A DNA stretch of 64,000 bases. Source: Chrysemys picta bellii. Taxonomy: Eukaryota; Chordata; Testudines; Emydidae. Below the pieces are notes generated by a model, which had not been told where the DNA came from, did no database searches, and saw nothing but the letters and a program-made list of their open reading frames with translations. The DNA is taken from contig NC_088797.1 of assembly GCF_011386835.1 (NCBI RefSeq), positions 89,786,264 to 89,850,263 of the forward strand. The letters run 5' to 3'. This document shows, piece after piece, positions 9,941 to 20,618 of the stretch (positions are counted from its first letter, which is position 1; each line of letters opens with the position of its first letter). Position numbers and translations under genes: made by a program.

Positions 9941-11410
9941 AGGGTGACTTATGTCAGTTTATCTTAAGTCAGTTAGTAATCTATTCCCCTCCCAATCCCT
10001 TACATCTGGCCAGCTCCCTTCAGTAGGGAGTAAAGCCTAAGTTCTTTCCCTTCCCTCCTCCGCTCACTTGCAATATCAGATGAGCAGCCCCTGCTCTTTC
10101 CATGATCTGAGCAGCCTGTACTTGGCTGAATAGGGGATTGGTTACACTCATGAGTGGTTGAGCAGTGGATAGGGATAATCTAGTAGTTTGAGAAAAATTT
10201 ATTAATGTTTGCTATTGCAGAGAGAGGCCCTCTCTCGCTAGTTTGAAAGCAGTTTAAAAGAAGAACTGAATGGGAATAAGAAAAGGAAAAAAAAGCCAGG
10301 CCAGGAGGTACTAATTAAATATAGTAGAAGAAAGTGGTGGGGAGGGTAGAGAAAAGGGAAGAAGGTTAATATTGTACAAAGAGAGTGAAGTTAATCCTCT
10401 AGCCCTCACAAGGGCAAAATTCCCACTGATTATAATGAATGGGTTCTAAAGACTGCCATGAATAGTCTAAAAGTCAACTTGGCTGACTCTCTGTGGGACA
10501 AATCCTGCAATCCTTACTCAGGCTTTCTGACTTCAGAGTTCCATTATTTGTCCCAAAGGCTGAATTGCTGCTGACTGTGGAAGGACACTCAGTACTGACT
10601 TTGGATACTATCATATTTTTTTAATCAAAGAAGCTCCTATAAATTTTAACAAGTTCTTTAGCCTTGACAAAGTGAAGAGATTTTTATTCTGACTCAGATA
10701 AAATAATGGACTTCCTGTGTTTCACACCAGGTATTGAGGTGCATCAGTTAAATAATGAATATAATAGGACCTGATTTTATTATTACAGTAATTACATAGA
10801 AAAAAACAATTATCTAGAGAGCACTGATTCCCTCTAACACTGTGCCACACACAGATGAATCTGGACACTGCCTGATTCTAATTTTACAAACTGAATATAG
10901 GATTTAAATGAGAAATAGTTGCTCCTGACTATTGAGCACAAGATTGTTCATCGGCATCATACAAGGGCAACCTGGATTTAGTCTTCACAGATCATTTACC
11001 TACTTTGATTTTCAGAAACACAGATATTCTGTTTGACAATCAAGTTTGTTTTCTGTTTGTTTTCTACATAAAATAAAATAAGATAGGAAACCAAGTTTTA
11101 ATTCTAGTGATGAGTGAACCATAGGATGTTTTGAGCTGCAGTTTGGATGAGCAGGATCCTAAAATGGGAATTATAATGATCAAAGTTCACCTAGGCCTTG
11201 ATTGTCTAGAAATCTGGTTAGAAGCTTCATTAGATCAGACTTTCTAATGAGATTTCCTGGGTTTAGTCTATCTAGGCACTTATCTGGTCTCCATCACCAG
11301 ATCACCTGGGGCTTGATCCTGCAAAGTTCTGATCACTCTGGCATCAATCCAGCAAAGCACTTATATGCATGCATAACTTTAAGCATGTGTGAAAATAAAA
11401 TAAAAGATAA
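9941..11410. other. No recognisable feature
   Basis: AT-rich sequence with purine-rich runs near 10260-10390. GGCTTGATCCTGCAAAG at 11310 resembles a palindromic MITE arm seen again near 41330, but no full element can be delimited. Confidence 0.4.
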
Positions 11411-11489
11411 ACATACGTATATACTCATTCATTAGCCCATTCGTTTATAAGCCGACCCCCTAGGATGGTTAGGTAAAAATAGCAAAAAC

Positions 11490-11622
11490 TATGAATGGCA
11501 AACCGCTGCCACTGGGAGCTGAGGTACTCCATGCCTGTGAATGCTCAAGATAAACAAAACATCACGACCCGCCAGCGGCTTACCCTGACGGGCCAGGAGC
11601 CAAAGTTTGCCAACCCCTGCGA
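11490..11622 (-). mobile_element. hAT-type MITE half
   Basis: The segment around 11543-11621 is the reverse complement of 13737-13815, sharing CCGCCAGCGGCTTACCCTGA and CAAAGTTTGCC. The outer part matches the rest of the right-hand copy. It is a half copy in opposite orientation. Confidence 0.6.
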
Positions 11623-11779
11623 TATTTGAAAAGCTGGCATCACAAGAAACACTCAAAAGTTTTGCTAGAATTATTTAATGTAACCTCACGAAAAACCTGT
11701 TGTTGTTATAATAATAACTGAACAAATATGTATTCACCTTCAAAATTACAGTCAATATTTAAAATCAGTAAATGGATAT

Positions 11780-13118
11780 TTAAAACAAGTAACTTAGAAC
11801 AATATGAGACTTTTTAAAGTCTGAATCAATCTCTGATTCACCAAACAGTTCATTAAACTTGGCTTCAGTTAAAGTTGTATCTGCATTGTCATCGTAAATG
11901 TCAGCAGTGTCATCTTCAGACTCCGATTCCTTCTCATCATCAGCCTCTGTTGTGTCATCATCAAATATGGCATCATTCCTAAATGATTTTTCTATCATTT
12001 CCGAGGGAATGGGCACCCATGCGTCCTTGATCCACTGGGCGACCAGATTGATTTCAAGCTTCATAAGATTCCCACCTTTTGTCAACTTCACCATGCCTGA
12101 GCACATCCATTCAGACCACATTTTGCATAGCCTGTCTTTAAAGGATTTGTTTAGGCAGACATCAAGTGGTTATAGAACTGAAGTTAAGCCTCCAGGTATT
12201 ATAGCCAAAGTAGTTTTCATATTTTTGGCCACATATTTCACCTCATCCATCTTGTGTGCCCTGAACATGTCCCAAACAAGTGTAGCAGGTTTCTTGAAAA
12301 GTGCTCCTGGTATCTTATTCCACACTTTTTTCAGCCATTCAATAGTCCCACTTTCATCCATCCATCCATTCCTTTTCGTGTGCATGTACGATGACACCAC
12401 CAGGAAATTTCATGTTTTTAGGCAAGGTTTTTCTTTTAAAAATAACAGGGGGGAGTTTTGATCCATTTGCCAAACACAATAAAACCACTGTAAAATGGAT
12501 TTTTTCATGGCCAGTGGTTTTAATTAAAACTGTTTTTTCACCAACACTGGTTATCGTTCTGTTGCTTGGGAGATTGAATGTCATTGGTGTTTCATCCATA
12601 TTTCCTATTTGTTACAGTTCAAATGCATATTTCTTTTGATATTTTATAAGAAACCTTTGATTTTTTTCTTCCAGATCTCTCGGCAGCTTTTGCGCTATCT
12701 TTGTTTGCTGATGAAGACCGAGACCATGATGGTTCATGAACCGAGTACACCAACCCGCTGATGCGACAAACATTGACGGCTTTACTGACTTGTATTTGTC
12801 GTCTTTCGACATTTTCAGAGCATGCAGACGAATTCCAGTTTTAGTGACAATGTACCCATTTTGTCGACATTCAACAACCCAATTATTGAGAGCTTTCTCC
12901 AGCTCAGGAAATGAAGCGCACCTCGTTGGACATTTTTTCTTGCTTCTTGGCATGTCTTTTAGTGTTTTGTTTTTTCACCATTCTCTTACTTGCTTCTCAT
13001 TGATACAGAATTCATGAGCTGTGGCGCAATTATTGTTTGCTTCTGCATCTTCAACAACTTTAAGTTTGAACACTGCGTGATAAGCAGACCTTTTTCTTTT
13101 GATTTCACCATTGTTCAT
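11780..13118 (-). pseudogene. Tigger/pogo transposase (HTH + CENP-B-like + DDE_1), broken
   Basis: The frame starts at ATG 13118-13116. An N-terminal psq/CENP-B-like helix-turn-helix follows (VFKLKVVEDAEANNN, EKQVREW), then a CENP-B/Tc5-like domain containing TKTGIRLHALKM and SAGWCTRFMNHHGL. The catalytic core shows D in NMDETPMTF, D in LVWDMFRAHK and D in PLDVCLNKSF, the DDD set of pogo/Tigger. The C-terminus is acidic (ESESEDDTADIYDDN). Breaks are a TGA after VREW, a TAA at 12612-12614, a 4-bp ATGG expansion near 12355-12370 that shifts the frame, and a TAA at 12170-12172. The enzyme would have inserted into TA sites. It is clearly inactive. Confidence 0.88.
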
Positions 13119-13214
13119 TTTAAATACTAGTATGAAAATAGATTATTGTAGTTATAGATTTTGTAGGACTTTATATAGGAATGTCACCTGCTTTATCACT
13201 GTCAAATTATTATT

Positions 13215-13306
13215 AAAAGCAACAAAGAGTCCTGTGGCACCTTAAAGACTAACAGATGTATTGGAGCATAAGCTTTCTTGGGTGAATGCCCACTTCGTCA
13301 GATGCA
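13215..13306 (-). mobile_element. Short dispersed repeat carrying a hammerhead-like fold
   Basis: On the minus strand it reads GCATCTGACGAAGTGGG..., continues through GTTAGTC and ends in CACAGGACTCTTTGTTGC followed by an A/T-rich tail. The layout of the first 40 bases matches a second copy at 31286-31325, next to a Penelope-like fragment. I infer derivation from a Penelope-like terminal repeat. Confidence 0.6.
13266..13305 (-). ncRNA. Hammerhead-ribozyme-like motif, copy 1
   Basis: Read on the minus strand: stem I strand GCAT, core CTGACGA, an A, stem II GTGGG/CCCAA around loop CATTCA (four pairs plus one G-A mismatch), core GAAA, palindromic AGCT (usable for dimeric stem III), T as the cleavage-site base, then AUGC pairing back with GCAT. 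All invariant core bases (CUGANGA...GAAA) are present. Activity is inferred, and the stem II mismatch may weaken this copy. Confidence 0.6.
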
Positions 13307-13590
13307 TTATTGTTCTTTGTTTATTTCAAAACAGCCCTGTAGATTGGCATGTCTGTGGGGTTAACAGGCTATTTCAATTTTATTAGAGATTCCATTGATT
13401 CTGCACATTATATTTTCATATTGCTCGAGACTTATGAGGTCCATTGGTAGAAATGCATAAAGAGATCAAAATACACAGTAGCGGACTGACACCACTATCG
13501 TTCGTTGTATTTTTCTGATTGGCTTGTAAAGCATAGCATTTTGTGAAATGCATGGGTCAAATGTCATGCAGAACTGAAACACTGCTCTTT

Positions 13591-13665
13591 TGCCTTGTGC
13601 AGTGGCAGTATCATAGCCAATGAGGTTAATCTGAGGTGTGATTATTGCTAGTTGAAAACTTTTCC
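13591..13665 (+). pseudogene. U4 snRNA pseudogene, 5' part only
   Basis: Recognisable blocks of vertebrate U4 are GTGCAGTGGCAGTATC, AGCCAATGAGGTT and GATTATTGCTAGTTGAAAAC, in the right order and spacing, covering about the first 75 nucleotides (stem II, 5' stem-loop and stem I regions). The 3' half, including the Sm site, is missing. Several differences fall at former CpG positions (for example GTGCAG for GCGCAG and ATCATA for ATCGTA), typical of methylated DNA decay. It sits inside the Tigger element and has no visible snRNA promoter, so it is a retrotransposed fragment. Confidence 0.85.
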
Positions 13666-13735
13666 TTTCAAGTCAATCTAGTCCACTAAACAAAGCCCTT
13701 GCAACTTTAAAAGGCTGCAGTATTGACATCAATAA

Positions 13736-13970
13736 ATGGGTCGGCAAACTTTGGTTCCTGGCCGTCAGGGTAAGCCGCTGGCGGGTCGGGATGTTTTGTT
13801 TACTTGGAGCATCTGCAGGCATGGAGCCCCTCAGCTCCCTGAGGCCGCGGTTCGCCGTTGCCAGCCAATAGGAGCTATTTCCCGCAGCTCCCATTGGCTG
13901 GGAATGGCAAACCTCAGCCACAGGGAGCTGAGGGGCTCCATGCCTGCAGATGCTCCAGGTAAACAAAACA
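13736..13970 (+). mobile_element. hAT-type palindromic MITE, 3' end missing
   Basis: It starts GGGTCGGCAAACTTTGG. It contains a long inverted repeat, GCATGGAGCCCCTCAGCTCCCTG paired with CAGGGAGCTGAGGGGCTCCATGC further on, around a GCCAATAGGAGCTATT / CAGCTCCCATTGGCTGG centre. Related sequence occurs at 11490-11622 and 29990-30165. Confidence 0.65.
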
Positions 13971-14117
13971 ACAATGTATTAGATATTCAATTCAATGATT
14001 CCATAGAGTTTAAAATCTTCAAATTTTGGTGTAGACCTGTTTATAAGCCAACCCCCGCTCTTTGATGCGTCACTTTTTTACCAAAAATATTTGGCTTATG
14101 AATGGGTATATACGGTA

Positions 14118-15660
14118 TATTTTCTGAGCTTTAAAAAAGGTTCAGGTTGGACTGAGCTTGGTTTGAGTTTAAGTCATCAATTGCATATTAATTAATTATG
14201 AACATATTAGTTCATTCATATTGAGTTATTTTACTTAACAGGACAGGACACTATCATAACTTATGTATGCAAGCAGTCCTTTATGTTAGTAGAACTGTGT
14301 GTATAATAATAATAATAATTAATAATAAATTAATAATACCTAAAAGGTTTGCAAGATTAGCCTAACCTATATTTGAGACCTAATAGGAACTTCATATTTC
14401 AAAGACTGAAAATTAATAATTCATTCATGTGACGAACTAGATAACAGAATAAGCAGTATTCATATGAGCTGAATATTTCCACTTGAAAAGAGCAGCTGAC
14501 ACAGTACTTGTTCTTTAAACCAAAGCATCAAATGGGTTAACCCATCCTAATTTAATGCACATCATTTTTTTCTGTCTTATTTTGGCTATAGTGACTTTCA
14601 GGTTCTCTTCATGATATGCAATGATTAGAAGTTCATAAAAATTAAGACAGTTATTTGCTAAAAATTTATTGAACTATAAAAGATTGTAGTCTCTTAAACC
14701 AAACAAATGTTCTATTTTTTATGAACAAAAAGGGGCCTCTGGGTCAAAATACTTCCATAATTTTACCTTGTGTTTGTACTGTGTATTTCATAGTGATACC
14801 TTTTTAAAAAAACAACCCTAAACTGAAGTCAAGATGCTGATATAGTAATTTTGTATCCTGATGTTAGCAGTGCCTTTGTAAAGAGAAGATTAGACTGGGG
14901 TATTCAATACACCCTACAGCTATAATTTAAATCAGGGCATACAGCAGGAGATGTAATTTATGTACACTTCTTAAATATTGCAAAATTGATGTACTTATTC
15001 ATTAGCAGAAGTGGAAAGCAGATCATACATTTTATTAATAATACTAATTACATATTTAATATTTGCAAAATGATTTGAAAATGCAAAGTGCTAAGAATTC
15101 TTACTGATGCAGTCACAGTAATTAAAACATAAAAGAATAGTCATAAACTACTTCTATAGATAACTGCACATAACTCCCTGTGGATTTTCAATAATGAAGA
15201 GTAAATAAGCAAATCTAATGATCCTTTGTAGGTATTATTTTGAGTAGCAGCGTATGTTGTCCACTTCTTGATCCAAAGAAATGAGATGTGCCAGATGTTC
15301 CTATTGTTGATAGGAACAAATGCTACTTTACAGTGAGGACGCCCTCAGGATTTTCAAAGAACTGAGGATTAGAAGGAATTCCTCTGATCAACTACATTGC
15401 GGGAGTCTCTCATTGGTGAAAGCTACTGCCATGCTAACAGTAGAGGAATACATCATTAAATCCAGTGGGTTCCAAGTGCACCTTCAAATCCCTTCATAGG
15501 TTTTTGAAGCCAGTAGTGGATAGGGAGGCATTAGCAGCTACCGATGGAGACATGCTGCCATTGGGCATTGTGAGGCCCAGTGAGTACCAGCAACTCTCTG
15601 CTGTTCAAATACCCCAGCCCTCTCCCATTGTTCTGAAATTAGCAGGAATTTCTTGCCCAT
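14118..15660. other. No gene; one AAT microsatellite
   Basis: AT-rich sequence. An (AAT)n-type run with interruptions lies at 14298-14338. I see no other structure to 15660. Confidence 0.5.
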
Positions 15661-15664
15661 CTTG

Positions 15665-15850
15665 CAGGGCCGGCTCTACTGTTTTTGCTGCCCCAAGCAT
15701 TGCGCTGAATTGCCGCCGTGGATGGCGGGGGCAGTCCGTGTGCCATTAGGGTGGCATGCGCATTTCCGCGGCGGTGGCAATTCGGCGGCAGCTTCTGTCT
15801 TCAGCCGGAAGACAGAAGCTGCTGCCGAATTGCCATCGCAGGCAGCTGAA
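15665..15850 (+). mobile_element. hAT-type MITE fragment (CAGGGCCGGCTCTA family) with long hairpin
   Basis: It starts CAGGGCCGGCTCTACTG and GCTGCCCCAAGCA, the same terminal repeat as the complete elements at 24172-24299 and 49160-49420. The far end is not found. Inside lies a 59-bp hairpin at 15776-15834 with 27-bp arms (one mismatch) around the loop AGCCG. Confidence 0.65.
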
Positions 15851-16080
15851 CATAGAAGCATGAACATTTCTGGTATTAGCTTTCAGGGGCTTTGAAGCAT
15901 TTGAGATAAGATCCTCGCCAGTTAAAAAGTTCTGTTGCATTTGAGCTATGGCAGTGTGATCGGCATCGGCCCACCTACCCGCTAGGGGACGGTGGGGAGC
16001 TACGAGGTCACTGGCCGGCCTGGGTCATGCCTCTGTCAGCGGGAAATTAGCGGCGGGGCGGCCGCCAGCCAGAGTCTGTA

Positions 16081-16407
16081 GCGCGCCCCTCAGGCAGGGG
16101 AGCGCCGGCAAAAGTCAGTAGCGCACCCCTCAGGCAGGGGAGCGCCGGCAAAGGTCAGTAGCGCGCCCCCTCAGGCAGGGGAGCGCCGGCAAAGGTCAGT
16201 AACGCGCCCCCTCAGGCAGGGGAGCGCCGGCAAAGGTCAGTAACGCGCCCCCTCAGGCAGGGGAGCGCCGGCAAAGGTCAGTAGCGCGCCCCCTCAGGCA
16301 GGGGAGCGCCGGCAAAGGTCAGTAGCGCGCCCCTCAGGCAGGGGAGCGCCGGCAAAGGTCAGTAGCGCGCCCCTCAGGCAGGGGAGCACCGGCAACGGTC
16401 CCGGCAT
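16081..16407. repeat. GC-rich tandem array, 8 units of 40-41 bp
   Basis: Each unit contains GCGCGCCCCTCAGGCAGGGG followed by AGCGCCGGCAAAGGTCAGTA. Within a unit, GCGC-G-CCCCT can pair with AGGGG-A-GCGC around CAGGC, a near-perfect hairpin. The 5' LTR has five units, so copy number changed after or during integration. Confidence 0.9.
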
Positions 16408-16562
16408 AGCTTGGCCGGGTAGGGGAACGCAGGCCCACCCTACACCACTGCGTTCCAGCCCAGGGCCCTGACAGTGGCAGAACGAGGGTCCCACCACTGG
16501 GTCAGCGGGGTCGTCCCGCTACATAGACTCACCGCTGTGCAGCTCTGTCCCTGGGCTACTTC

Positions 16563-16979
16563 CTACCCGATTGCTCGCCCGAATCCCTCTGGTCCCGTGA
16601 GTGCGTTGGGGTAGTTCGCTGTTGGCAGCTCCAGCTCCCCCTCAGGCTCCTCCAGCTCCTCTGGGTACTCGGCTGCTGGCAGCTCCCGCTCCTCCTCCGG
16701 CTCCTCCAGTTCCTCTGGGTACTCGGCAGCAGGCAGTCCTGGCAGCCCCAGTCCGTCCTCCAGGTGAGGTTTCCACGGGTCCAGGGCCTCCCCTGGTGTG
16801 GCAGCAGGCTCTGGAGGGAGCAGCCGGCGGTCTGCGTCTGCCTCCCTCCCTGGTATACTTCCTGTTCCACCCCTCCCCTTCCGGGGGGTGGAGCGAGCTT
16901 GGGCTGGCCCCGCCCACTCAGGCTGAGAGAAAGGCACTTTACCCTCAAGTTCGGAGGGCAGCCACCCTGGCCCCCTACA
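16563..16979 (-). other. LTR-encoded continuation of the pol reading frame
   Basis: After the purine tract, the pol frame stays open through the 3' LTR for about 140 codons, ending at 16563. It encodes a Pro/Glu-rich tail with repeated EYPEELEEPE blocks. The same frame is open in the 5' LTR (22279-21836), and the 33-bp difference between the LTRs keeps the frame. Whether it is translated is unknown. GC-rich DNA can be open by chance. Confidence 0.45.
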
Positions 16980-19900
16980 TACCCCACCCCTCAAATCCAG
17001 CTCCCGAACCTCGGAGCTGGCGTCCTCAGCCTCCCCCAGACGGGAGAAAAAGTCCGCGTTGGCGTTGTCCCGTCCCGCCCGATGGCGGATCGTGAAGGCG
17101 TAGGTTTGTAGCGTAAGATATCATCGCTGAAGGCGGGCATTCGCATCCTTCATCTTGTTAAGCCACTTCAGGGGTGCATGATCTGTAACCAGTATAAAGG
17201 GGGCCCCGAGGAGGTAGTAGCGGAGAGCATCAACCGTCCACTTAACAGCTAGGGCCTCCTTCTCCAGGACGGAGTAGTTCCGCTCCCGGGGGAACAGTTT
17301 CCGACTGATGTAAACAATAGGATGCTCCTCCCCGTCCACCTCCTGTGAGAGGACCGCCCCAAGCCCCACGCCGGAGGCTTCGGTCTGGACAATGAAGTCA
17401 CGATCGAAGTCCGGGCTGAAGAGAACGGGCTCGCTACACAGGCGGTCTTTGACAGTTTGAAAGGCCCTCTCGCAGTCGTCAGACCAGCACACTCTACGGG
17501 GGCTATCTTTGGTCAGGAGTTCTGTCAGAGGGGCCGTAATGGTTGCAAAATGGGGTATGAACCGCCGGTAATAGCCGGCCAGGCCCAAGAATTGATGCAC
17601 CTGCCTCTTCGTGGTTGGCGCCTGACATTCCTGGAGGGCTTGAACCTTCCCGATGAGGGGGCGTACCTGTCCCCGCCCCAGGGTGTACCCCAGATAAGTG
17701 GTTTCTTCCCGCCCGATTCGGCATTTCTTGGGATTGGCTGTGAGGCCGGCGGCGCGGAGGTCCCGGAGGACAGCCGCCACTTGGTTGAGATTTTCCTCCC
17801 AGTTACTGCCATAGATGACCACATCATCCAGGTAGGCGGCGGCGTACTTGGTGTGAGGTTGCAAAATCCGATCCATCAAGCGCTGGAAGGTTGCTGGGGC
17901 CCCATGGAGGCCGAAAGGCATCCGAGTAAACTGGTACAAGCCTGAAGGGGTGGCAAACGCAGTCTTCTCCTTGGATCGGGGTTCCAAGGGGATCTGCCAG
18001 TACCCCTTGGTGAGATCTAAGGTGGTGATGTAGCAGGCTTCTCCAAGCCGGTCAAGGAGCTCATCGACGCGGGGCATTGGATACGCATCAAACTTTGAAA
18101 TGGCATTGACTCTCCAAAAGTCAATACAAAACCGCCGGCTCCCATCTGGCTTCGGAACGAGGACGACGGGGCTCCGCCATTCGCTCTGGGAATGCTCGAT
18201 AACACCCAGTCCCAACATGGCCTGGACTTCCTCCTCCACAGCCTCTCGCATTCGCCTAGGCAATGGCCGGGTCGTCTCTCGGACCACCACCCCGGGGTCG
18301 GTCTGGATTGCATGGTAGGCGAGCGTAGTCTGTCCGGGCTTCGTGGTGAAGGTTCTGGGGAACGGCTTCACTAGGCAGAGGGCCTGTTCCCGCTGCTCAG
18401 CAGTGAGCGTCTCGGCTAGCTGGGGTTCCCCATTATCAGACTCTTCGGGGGGTTGTGGCCCAAGGTCTGGTTCAGGTGGGTATGGGGCAATTAGTAGTCC
18501 TTCCCGTTCCCGCCAGGGTTTTAAAAGATTTACGTGATAGATCTGCTTTCCCTTCCGGTGATCAGGCTGCCGGATTTCGTAATTGACAGGCCCCACTTGG
18601 CGAAGGACTTCATACGGGCCCTGCCAGCGGGCAAAAAGCTTTGATTCCTCCAAGGGGAGCAGGAGGAGAACTTGGTCCCTGGGGGCAAATAATCGGACCT
18701 GGGTGCCCCGATTATATTGCTGCTCCTGGCCCCTTTGGGCCGTGTTTAAGTTTTCCCTCGCGAGTTCACCCACCCGGGCCAACCGCTCCTGCAGCTGCAA
18801 GACGTATTGTAAAAGGCCCTGCGTTGAGGATGGTGTATGTTCCCAAGTTTCTCTCAGGAGATCCATCACTCCGCGGGGCCGTCGCCCATAGAGGAGCTCA
18901 AATGGAGAGAACTTCGTGGAAGCCTGTGGAACTTCCCGAACCGCCAGTAGTAAAGGGGGAAGTAGTTGATCCCACTGACGGAGGTCCTGGGTGGGGAAGC
19001 GTCGCAACATTCCCTTCAGGGTTCGATTAAAACGTTCGACTAACCCATCCGTCTGGGGATGGTAAACTGAGGCCTGCAGTTTCTTAATCCCCAGCAGGGC
19101 ACATACCTGACGGAACAACTTAGATGTGAAGTTGGTCCCTTGGTCAGTAAGTAACTCTCGAGGGAGGCCTACCCTGGCGAAGATCTTCACGACCTCTGTC
19201 GCAATAGTGCGGGCAGTGATACTCCTTAAGGGGACAGCCTCAGGGAAGCGGGTGGCGTAGTCCATCAAGACAAGGATATATTGGTAGCCCGCCTGACTTT
19301 TCCGGAAGGGTCCGACCAGGTCCATCGCTACTCGTTCAAATGGGACGCCCACTGTTGGTAATGGAACTAGGGGGGCCTTCCGGACCCCGGCCGGGGCGGC
19401 GCGTTGGCAGTCCGGGCATGACCCACAGTAATCCTTCACTTCGCGGTGGATGCCGGGTCAGAAGAACTTGGCCAGGACCCTAGCCGCGGTTTTCTCCGGT
19501 CCCAAATGGCCTGCAGCTGGGATGTCATGGGCTAGCTTTTGGACCGCCCGTCGATGAATGCGGGGAACCACGAGTTGGGTCCGTACCTCTTGAGTTTGAG
19601 GGTCCCGCTCCACGCGGTAGAGACGATCCTGATCAAGCTCAAATCTAGGCCATTGGGTAGCCCGCTGGGCCTCCACGACCTTCCTCTCTACCAGTGCCAG
19701 CTGTTCATAGGCAAACCGGAGCGTAGGGTCCTCCCTTTGGTCTCGGCTAAAGTCCCTAATGTCCACCGGGGGGCCCCCTGTCTCCTGGCTGTCCTGCCTG
19801 GGTGAAAGGGATGAGTCAACGCCGGGGTCGGGGCTCCGCCTGGGGCCTGGGTCCATTGCAGAGGAGGCTCCCTCGAATGCCTCTTCCGGAGATAGGGACT

Positions 19901-20618
19901 GGAGCACCTCGGTGAATTCTGGCCAGTCTCGGCCCAGGATGATTGGGTAGGCAAGGGACGGGGCCACCGCCACATTCATTAACTGAGTTGTCCCGTCTAC
20001 CGTGAGAGGGACCTGCACCGTGGGATACGGTTTCACATCTCCATGTATGCACTGTATCCGTACCTCCCCGATGATCTGCTCGGTGTCCGGGAGGAGGGAC
20101 TGGCGGACAAGAGTCTGCCCACAGCCCGAATCAATTAGACCCACCACAGGTGTCCCGGCGATGCTCATGGGGGCCGTCAATTTGGCCGCGGATGGCAGGC
20201 GGGCCCGGCGCTCCCCGGTGTACACCTGGCCAAAATCGCATTCCATCGCCGTACAGTCTCGTTGCAGGTGGCCGTACTCACCACACCGAAAGCAAGGTCC
20301 TACCTCTGTGCCCCGGCCGTGTAGGGTCACCCGGGTGGCCGCGGGGTTGGCCGGGGCCCGATGGACGGGCCAAATGTCCGGACGGTGCGGGTTGTGGGGC
20401 CTCGGGCCGTCGGGGAAAAGTAGTGCCGCCGCTGTTTGGTCGTCGGGCTCGAGCTGGCACATTGACTTTGGGGGGTGGACCCCCTTTCTGGCTTCTGAGC
20501 GCCGGGTCCAGAGCTTGGGGGTCGGGCTGTCGGTCCTATTGGGGCCTCGGCCTCTAGAAAGTTCTCCATAAGTGTGACCGCTGCACTTAGAGTTTGAGGT
20601 CGGTGCCGCAACACCCAC
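16980..20618 (-). pseudogene. Gypsy pol: PR-IN-RT-RH, in-frame TGA stops
   Basis: One frame runs from about 20618 towards the 3' LTR. In order it shows an aspartic protease motif (GLIDSGCGQTLV), an integrase zinc module (H-H, then YCGSCPDC), the integrase core with D in VAMDLVGP, D in TDQGTNF and E in GLVERFNRTLK, and a GPF/Y-like module (WQGPYEV). RT follows with YLDD in AAYLDDVVIYG, then RNase H. The RNase H site reads TEASGVG where Asp is usual, and its other acidic residues appear in LEKEALAVKW and VTDHAPLKW. TGA replaces a probable Trp at 19458-19460 and at 17121-17123. Integrase before RT is the Gmr1-like order. Function when intact: reverse transcription and integration of the element. 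Confidence 0.9.

Larger units (their letters stand above)
11416..14115 (-). mobile_element. Tigger/pogo-type DNA transposon, decayed
   Basis: The ends are inverted: CGTATATACTCATTCATTAGCC on the left and CCGTATATACCCATTCATAAGCC on the reverse complement of the right. Both are flanked by TA, the target duplication of Tc1/mariner-pogo elements. The minus strand encodes a broken pogo-type transposase (11780-13118). Later insertions include hAT-type MITE pieces (11490-11622, 13736-13970), a short repeat with a hammerhead-like fold (13215-13306) and a U4 snRNA pseudogene (13591-13665). Confidence 0.8.
15955..16979 (-). repeat. 3' LTR of the gypsy element
   Basis: The LTR is 1,025 bp. It carries eight copies of a 40-41-bp tandem unit (16081-16407). 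Relative to the 5' LTR it lacks a 33-bp block, removing the TATA-proximal segment. It holds an open frame continuous with pol (to 16563). Confidence 0.9.

Noticed and set aside
12704..12740. CTGATGAAGACCGAGACCATG as a third hammerhead core
   Set aside because: The CTGATGA box is present, but no stem II with a following GAAA exists at the right distance, and the sequence lies in the pogo transposase frame.
16601..17095. Plus-strand Pro/Ala-rich frames across the gypsy LTR
   Set aside because: They are antisense shadows of the GC-rich LTR and of the pol frame on the minus strand.
20002..20571. 189-codon plus-strand frame opposite gypsy pol
   Set aside because: Antisense shadow of the protease and zinc-knuckle region.
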